Under the pieces are notes generated by a model. It was not told the DNA's origin. It did not search any database and worked only from the letters and a program-made list of their open reading frames with translations. From Membranipora membranacea (lineage: Eukaryota; Bryozoa; Gymnolaemata; Cheilostomatida; Membraniporidae): a stretch of DNA of 64,000 nucleotides. The stretch is taken from the NCBI GenBank assembly GCA_914767715.1, contig OU612072.1, forward strand, positions 26,164,001 through 26,228,000, given 5' to 3'. Numbering within the stretch: the stretch's first letter is position 1; each line of letters begins with the position of its first letter. Both the position numbers and the translations under genes were made by a program. Below, in pieces: positions 59,107 through 64,000 of this stretch.

Positions 59107-60700
59107 ATGGGTAAGAGATTTGGTATTCAGAACTTATTTTATTCATGCTGTCGCTTGACTATCAATGTGAGCGTTTATCAAATCTTGAATAAGCTTTGTA
59201 GAACCATTCACTTAGGCTGATGCAAGCCATCAAAATATAATCCACACTATTTCTATTCTTTGTTTTTAGCGATGACAAAATTAGTAATTCTTGCCTTGGC
59301 TGTTGTGTCTTGTACCAGCGCACATTATAGAAACAATCAACAAGGGAACTATCAAGCTCCTGTCACAAACAACTACCAGGCACCTGTTGCTTACAGCTAC
59401 CAGGCACCTGTCGCTAACAGCTACCGAGCACCTGTAGCTAACAGCTACCAAGCACCTGTTCACAATCCTCAATATACCGGTGAGTAATTCTAATATCAAG
59501 GAAATAAAACCCTAAAAATTATTGAATTGATAATTCTGGGTGTTCACTGACTACACTAATCTGGTTTGTAATTTGCAACCAAAAGAAGCCAAGTGATATT
59601 ACTCTATGTTATGCTGTCTTATACCTTTTACCCTTTTCTAGTGCATCAATGGGGCCGATGGGAGAACTATGGACAATGTACTAAGAGTTGTGGAGGAGGT
59701 ATTCAGTACAGAAAGAGAGCCTGTGTCAGTAGAGTAGTTTATGGATATGGTACAAGTAACAGACAATGCTACGGACAAAACAAATCTCAGAGGAGCTGTA
59801 ACCAGCAATGCTGCACAGGTAATGCATAAGAATATGAATCTTTGATGGTTGTTAAGTAAAAAATAAAGTCTCATTGTGCCCCCTTTCTATCGATTACAGA
59901 GGAACTCTTTTGAATGTTGTTCAACTTGTATATTTACTGTAGTGCGGATACTAACTGCTATATCCCAACTGTAGAATCACAGATCAGAATTCTGTATAAT
60001 TATTGACAAGATAATTCAAGAGGTTATATTTGACACAACTCAGATTTAATTGAACATGTTATATAAATGTAGTTGGATCGAAAAAACTAAAATTGACTAC
60101 ACTTTTAAATGTTTGTCATGTGAAGTGAATCCTCTATGCCATCTATTTTTGCAATAATTCAAGAACTGGTTTGTTGTATCAAATTTATGCACTGCTAGAC
60201 CCTGAGTAGAAACATCAATCAAATTTTTAGTCAATGGAGGATGGAATTATTGGTCTAACTGGACTAACCATGGATCTCACCAACAAATCAGATACAGACA
60301 ATGTACCAGCCCACAGCCATATTGTGGAGGAGCTCAATGTTATGGAGACCGTAGTCAGATCCGAACAAAATATGTACCAAGTAAGCTACATGACACTATT
60401 AATGAGAAGAAATTCTTTTTTAGACAACCAAGACCGCCCTTATGTTATGATTAGCTAGATAATTTTTTAAGTTTAAAGTTTAACAATTTTTGATTCCGTT
60501 AATACCATAAAAAAGTATCTAAACTATGTTAAACAAAATTATACTTTCAAAGGAGTTCTACGCTAATATATATATATATATATATATGTACTTCATTATT
60601 GCCAATCAAAGTTAATGGTCTCACCGTCATTTTTTCAGAACAAGCTGTACACTACCAGGCGCCAGCACAGCCATGGAGGGCACAGCAAGCACACCACTAA
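59107..60700 (+). CDS. Gene H: secreted TSP1-type protein with YQAPV repeats (200 aa)
   Basis: Exons are 59,107-59,110 (ATGG), 59,270-59,479, 59,642-59,818, 60,231-60,380 and 60,639-60,700, phase 1 throughout. Splicing gives MAMTKLVILALAVVSCTSAH as the signal-peptide region. Exon 2 then gives five to six NxYQAPV repeats. Exon 3 is a TSP1 module (VHQWGRWENYGQCTKSCGGG, RKRAC, QQCCTG) with seven cysteines. Exon 4 encodes VNGGWNYWSNWTNHG with cysteines in RQC, PYC and AQC. Exon 5 reads KQAVHYQAPAQPWRAQQAHH, stop at 60,698-60,700. Each exon is the same length as in gene G. The 3' side continues with in-frame copies of the QQVHH unit. Confidence 0.9.
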
Positions 60701-60776
60701 GCTGCACAACAAGTACACCACTAAGTTACGCAACAAGTACACCACTACGCACAACAAGTACACCACTAAGCTACAA
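60680..60776 (+). repeat. Tandem repeats spanning the stop codon of gene H
   Basis: Four units related to CAACAAGTACACCACTAAG follow each other in the reading frame of exon 5. They read AQQAHH-stop, AAQQVHH-stop, VTQQVHHY, AQQVHH-stop, so the third has TAC where the others have TAA. Confidence 0.8.
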
Positions 60777-62439
60777 ACCAGTCAACATGTGACTAGGCTC
60801 TGAGCTTTCTTACAGGCAACATCGCTGGATTAAAATATTTTTCTAAGCAATGTTGTAAAGTTTTTCGAAGCTTTTGCTTACTGTGTTTGCTAACTCAATT
60901 TGTTTAAATTTATTTAATTTGTTTATTTCGATGTTTACTCTCCAATATACATACACTCGCATCCAACAAATATGTTCAATCATTTTCACTGGTATAACTA
61001 CCATTTTTGTTAACTGATAATGAGGAGCCAAGAAACAACCATTAATTTTATTTAGTCTCTAAGATTTAAAAAATATCAATAACAAAAACAGGAGTACAAT
61101 ATTTGAATATCTAGGTTTTCACATAATTTATGGAGGCCAATCGGATCTCCTTCTATTCGCTTTGGAAAGTTCCAATACTGCATTTAAGAAGGAATATCAG
61201 TTAATTTGTTTGGAACATAAATAAATAACCTCTCAATGTATGAACTTCTCAAACAACATCAGTGTAAGTACCAGACTTAGGATGTGTAGATAAATTACCA
61301 TCTTGAAGGTCACAATGTATCAAATATTGTATGTTTTTTTACGATTCATTTGTAACCTGGTTGGGCATTTCTCACAAGTGATTCAGACGTTAATCACTGT
61401 TGTACAATGAATAGTTAGTTTGTGGACAACCTGTTACACCAATGAAGTTCACCACAAACACATTATTCGTGATTTGTGAAAGGAATCAATCACTATTACA
61501 GTGATGAATTGAGAGTCCCTGGGAATAGAAAGCCTGTTTCCTTAATAAGATCTTGTTGTCCCATGTAGAAAAAGCTAAATTGTGAAGAAACTCGAAAGAA
61601 GAAAAACGAGAGGAGAGTTCACTACAGTAAATGTAGCGCATAGTACCTCAACTGTCCTCCTACCAGAGCAATCGAGTAACAATCATCTGGCGGTGAATAG
61701 CAGGCCTTCTGATATTTGTAACATCTTAAGTCTAGCTAGACATACCGATGCTGTTTCCAACATCATAGTTTGTACATATGATTCAGTGCTACTGCTTAGT
61801 TTGATCGTTCCCATTGCAGATTGGCAGAGCTGTAGATAATATGAACAATGTGGTAATGAGGGTATAGTATCCGGATTTATTAGTTACTGAGAAAGGTTAG
61901 CATCCATCCAAATTCATACAACTAACTGACTATGCCAGTTATTAGTTCTCCTAGTTGAGATACTATTCTTTGTTAGGTTTTGTTCTTCACATCAAAGAAC
62001 ACTTTTCCACTTTGCAAAGTGAATCATATTTCTCTTTTGCGGGTGTGTATATAACAAAAATGATAAAATACTGCTCTGTTATATCAAACTTTCCATCAAG
62101 AATTCTCCATGGATTCAGAAAAGTTTTGCGTTATGATATTTGATGTTATTTCAACAAGGTAGTAAAAATAACAGCTATTGAACTGGATGCTAGTGTATGC
62201 ATATTCAAAAATCAATATTGAAGAAAACAATAACAAACCAAATCAAGCCTGCAAAAGAAGTAATCATAAGTTATGAAACGATCTACAAAATTCTCGGTCA
62301 AAACATCCTATCAATGTAGGGTGATATCCTGTTCAAAGGTTCAATCATTAGATGTTGCCATAACAAAGCTTATAGCATGGACATGTGATAAGGTCATTAA
62401 CTAATTTACAGGTAGCTTCGTGGTGAAATTATTGGGTAG
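60777..62439. other. Intergenic region 3' of gene H
   Basis: No feature recognised. A frame at 61,582-61,839 (85 codons) has no known motif. Confidence 0.45.
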
Positions 62440-62574
62440 ATTGGTGGTGTACTTGTTGTGATATTAGTGGTGTACTTGTTGTGTAGATTAGTGGTGTACT
62501 AGGTGTATAGCTTAGCAGCGAAGTTTTTTGTCCATTCCATCGATGTGGTAGTGCCTGGTAGTATACATTTTGCC
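62440..62574 (-). pseudogene. Orphan last exon of a G/H-type gene
   Basis: On the - strand an acceptor attcag is followed by a sequence encoding QNVYYQAL, then a Trp-containing stretch and CAACAAGTACACCACTAA-type repeats, as in exon 5 of G and H. A one-base shift lies before the repeats. Exons 1-4 are absent on that strand between here and gene I. Confidence 0.7.
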
Positions 62575-63089
62575 CTGAATGCTCTTAGGGTGGTGAAAAT
62601 CTTATAGTTTCCATTGGAGTAACTCATATGTCACAGCAAACCTAGCCAATTTGTTGGCTCTGATTGATTATAATGCGCTCAACCCGACCAATCTGAGCCA
62701 ACAGTAAGAGTCAAATTATTAAAATTAGTAAGTAACTAAATAACTTCCTACTGAGTAGCCAAACCTACAGCAATGACTGACCAGTTAAAAAATAGTTAGT
62801 CATCTTCAGAAAAAATTGATGATTGCCAGGTCTAAAATGAATAATTTTGTTTTTCATTTGGTCAACATTGACAAAGTTCTATGATTGATATGACAATTCG
62901 AATAATTGAGGGCATAGTTTAATTTGATTTGCGATTGATGAAGCACATAAAATGTATGTGAGAGATGGAAGTGAGGCTTACTTATTTTGGCTAAACTGCA
63001 CTTCAATACAAACCGATCTTGCATCGTATATCTAAGACTAGAATTAGTGTATATGTTCCCCGGATAATTAGGTTTAGTGCCTCCTAACA
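62575..63089. other. Linker between the orphan exon and the gene I flank
   Basis: No gene is seen. A 110-codon - strand frame (62,854-63,186) shows no family features and overlaps the conserved upstream flank of gene I. Confidence 0.4.
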
Positions 63090-63430
63090 GGAGACCTCCA
63101 TTATGGTGTGTTGATGTATTTCTAGATGTCAAGTCATGTTTGATTGTAGTTCTCATATTGAAAATAAAATATCTCAAATTATTCAAACTACATCAGGCAT
63201 TAGTCAGCGATTGCTAATTGACTGCTGTTCCACTTTATAACTGCTTATTCATGGATGTGTGGTGTCCAAATCAAACAGGAAGTGGTTATTACTACTAATA
63301 TGTATAATTTGCCTGTCTGCAATTTTGGTCAAAGCATTATGCACCTTCACTCGACTCGGCATATTAATTATTCTGCTTGTGCAATGACAAGAACTAGGGT
63401 AGAAAGGAGCTGGTCACAGTGATCTAATCA
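63090..63430 (+). promoter_or_regulatory. Gene I upstream region, degraded promoter
   Basis: Repeats the H upstream flank (ggagacctccattatggtgt at 63,090 and 58,721). TATAATTTGCCTGTCTG is kept at 63,303, but the second half of the module is eroded (gcatattaattattctgctt). The TATA position reads agggtagaaaggagc where H has a TATATAAGG. Confidence 0.65.
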
Positions 63431-63464
63431 TTCTCTCTTTGGATTCCAAATACAGAAGAACAAA

Positions 63465-64000
63465 ATGGGTAAGAGGTTCTGCTTTCAATACTTGCTTCGT
63501 TCATTTAGCATTGAGGGTATTGTTTGACTTTCAATTTGTGGACTTGCTAAACCTTTGGTAAACTTTGTGGGGCCATTGACTGTTGCATGCCATCAATCAT
63601 TAACTCAAACACTCCTTCTATTCTTTGTTTCTAGCAATGACAAAATTTGTACTCGCCACCCTGGCTGCTGTGGCTTGTACCAGCGCACAGTTTGGAAACC
63701 CACAAGGGAACTGGGAACAAGCTCCACAAGCAGATAACTACGAAGCACCTGTTGCTAATAACTACAAGGCACCTGTCGCTAACAACTACCAAGCACCTGT
63801 TGTAAACAGCTACCAAGGACCTGTTGCTAACAACTATCAAGCACCTCCCGCAATCCTCAATATACTGGTGAGTAATTCCAATACCAAGATAATGAAAAAC
63901 CTATAATGATTTTAAAATTATCAAATTGATTTTTCTGTGTTATCACTGCCTACACTAATCTGGTTTGTCTTAGTGCATGGCGACCATTACAAGTTGAGGG
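63465..64000 (+). pseudogene. Gene I: TSP1-family copy with frameshift, runs off the window
   Basis: Exon 1 is ATGG (63,465-63,468, donor GTAAGA) and exon 2 is 63,635-63,867. The signal peptide (MTKFVLATLAAVACTSAQ) and five NNYxAPV-type repeats are intact. Near the end of exon 2 one base is missing compared with H (CCTCCCGCAATCC against CCTGTTCACAATCC), so the last residues read PPAILNIL instead of VHNPQYTG and the next exon would be out of frame. After acceptor gtcttag (63,973) the sequence TGCATGGCGACC does not resemble a TSP1 exon and soon reaches TGA. The TATA box is lost. A low-level or dead copy is likely; sequence beyond 64,000 could change this. Confidence 0.65.

Overview
The window is metazoan nuclear DNA, probably from an AT-rich invertebrate genome. 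Genes are split by short GT-AG introns (about 100-600 bp), promoters carry TATA boxes, and there are tRNA-derived SINE-like repeats, a decayed non-LTR retrotransposon tail, foldback elements and long tetranucleotide microsatellites. Nothing prokaryotic is visible. The phylum cannot be decided from the sequence alone.

Two small secreted-protein families account for essentially all recognisable coding sequence. The main one (called TSR here) spans about 8.4-64 kb and is a mixed-orientation array of five-exon genes. Exon 1 carries only ATGG, exon 2 a signal peptide plus a Tyr/Pro/Gln-rich segment, exon 3 a complete thrombospondin type 1 repeat (TSP1), exon 4 a second, degenerate TSP1-like module, and exon 5 a short Pro/Tyr/Gln tail. 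Copies that look intact are C (38.2-39.2 kb, +), D (42.3-43.4 kb, -), F (50.5-51.7 kb, +), G (54.2-56.1 kb, -) and H (59.1-60.7 kb, +). Damaged or truncated copies are A, A', B1, B2, E and I, plus an orphan last exon near 62.5 kb. The second family (J) makes a 61-residue precursor of a four-cysteine peptide with a C-X3-C-X12-C-X3-C pattern: J1 at 2.7-3.4 kb, J2 at 25.1-25.8 kb, and a broken inverted fragment J3 near 20.8 kb.

Layout: 1-15.1 kb and 22.7-34.05 kb are two copies of one segmental duplication, each carrying a (TAGG)n/(CCTA)n foldback element, a J gene, a + strand TSR gene and a convergent - strand TSR gene. Copy 2 has lost about 4 kb, including the promoter and first exon of its + strand gene, and that gap holds about 90 bp copied from intron 4 of the same gene. 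Between the copies lie 15.1-20 kb of unassigned sequence and a rearranged zone (20-22.2 kb) made of direct and inverted pieces of the duplication. From 34 to 37.8 kb the only recognisable item is a retrotransposon relic. The right half (37.9-64 kb) holds C/D (convergent), D/E and G/H (divergent), F, and the tandem pair H/I, with repeats and promoter relics between them.

All internal TSR exons are symmetric phase 1-1. The shared signal peptides, WxxW motifs and low-complexity Tyr/Pro tails point to secreted extracellular-matrix, mucus or adhesive proteins; that role is inference. The array looks like a birth-and-death gene family in which inverted duplication, foldback elements and microsatellite-mediated joins keep making and breaking copies.
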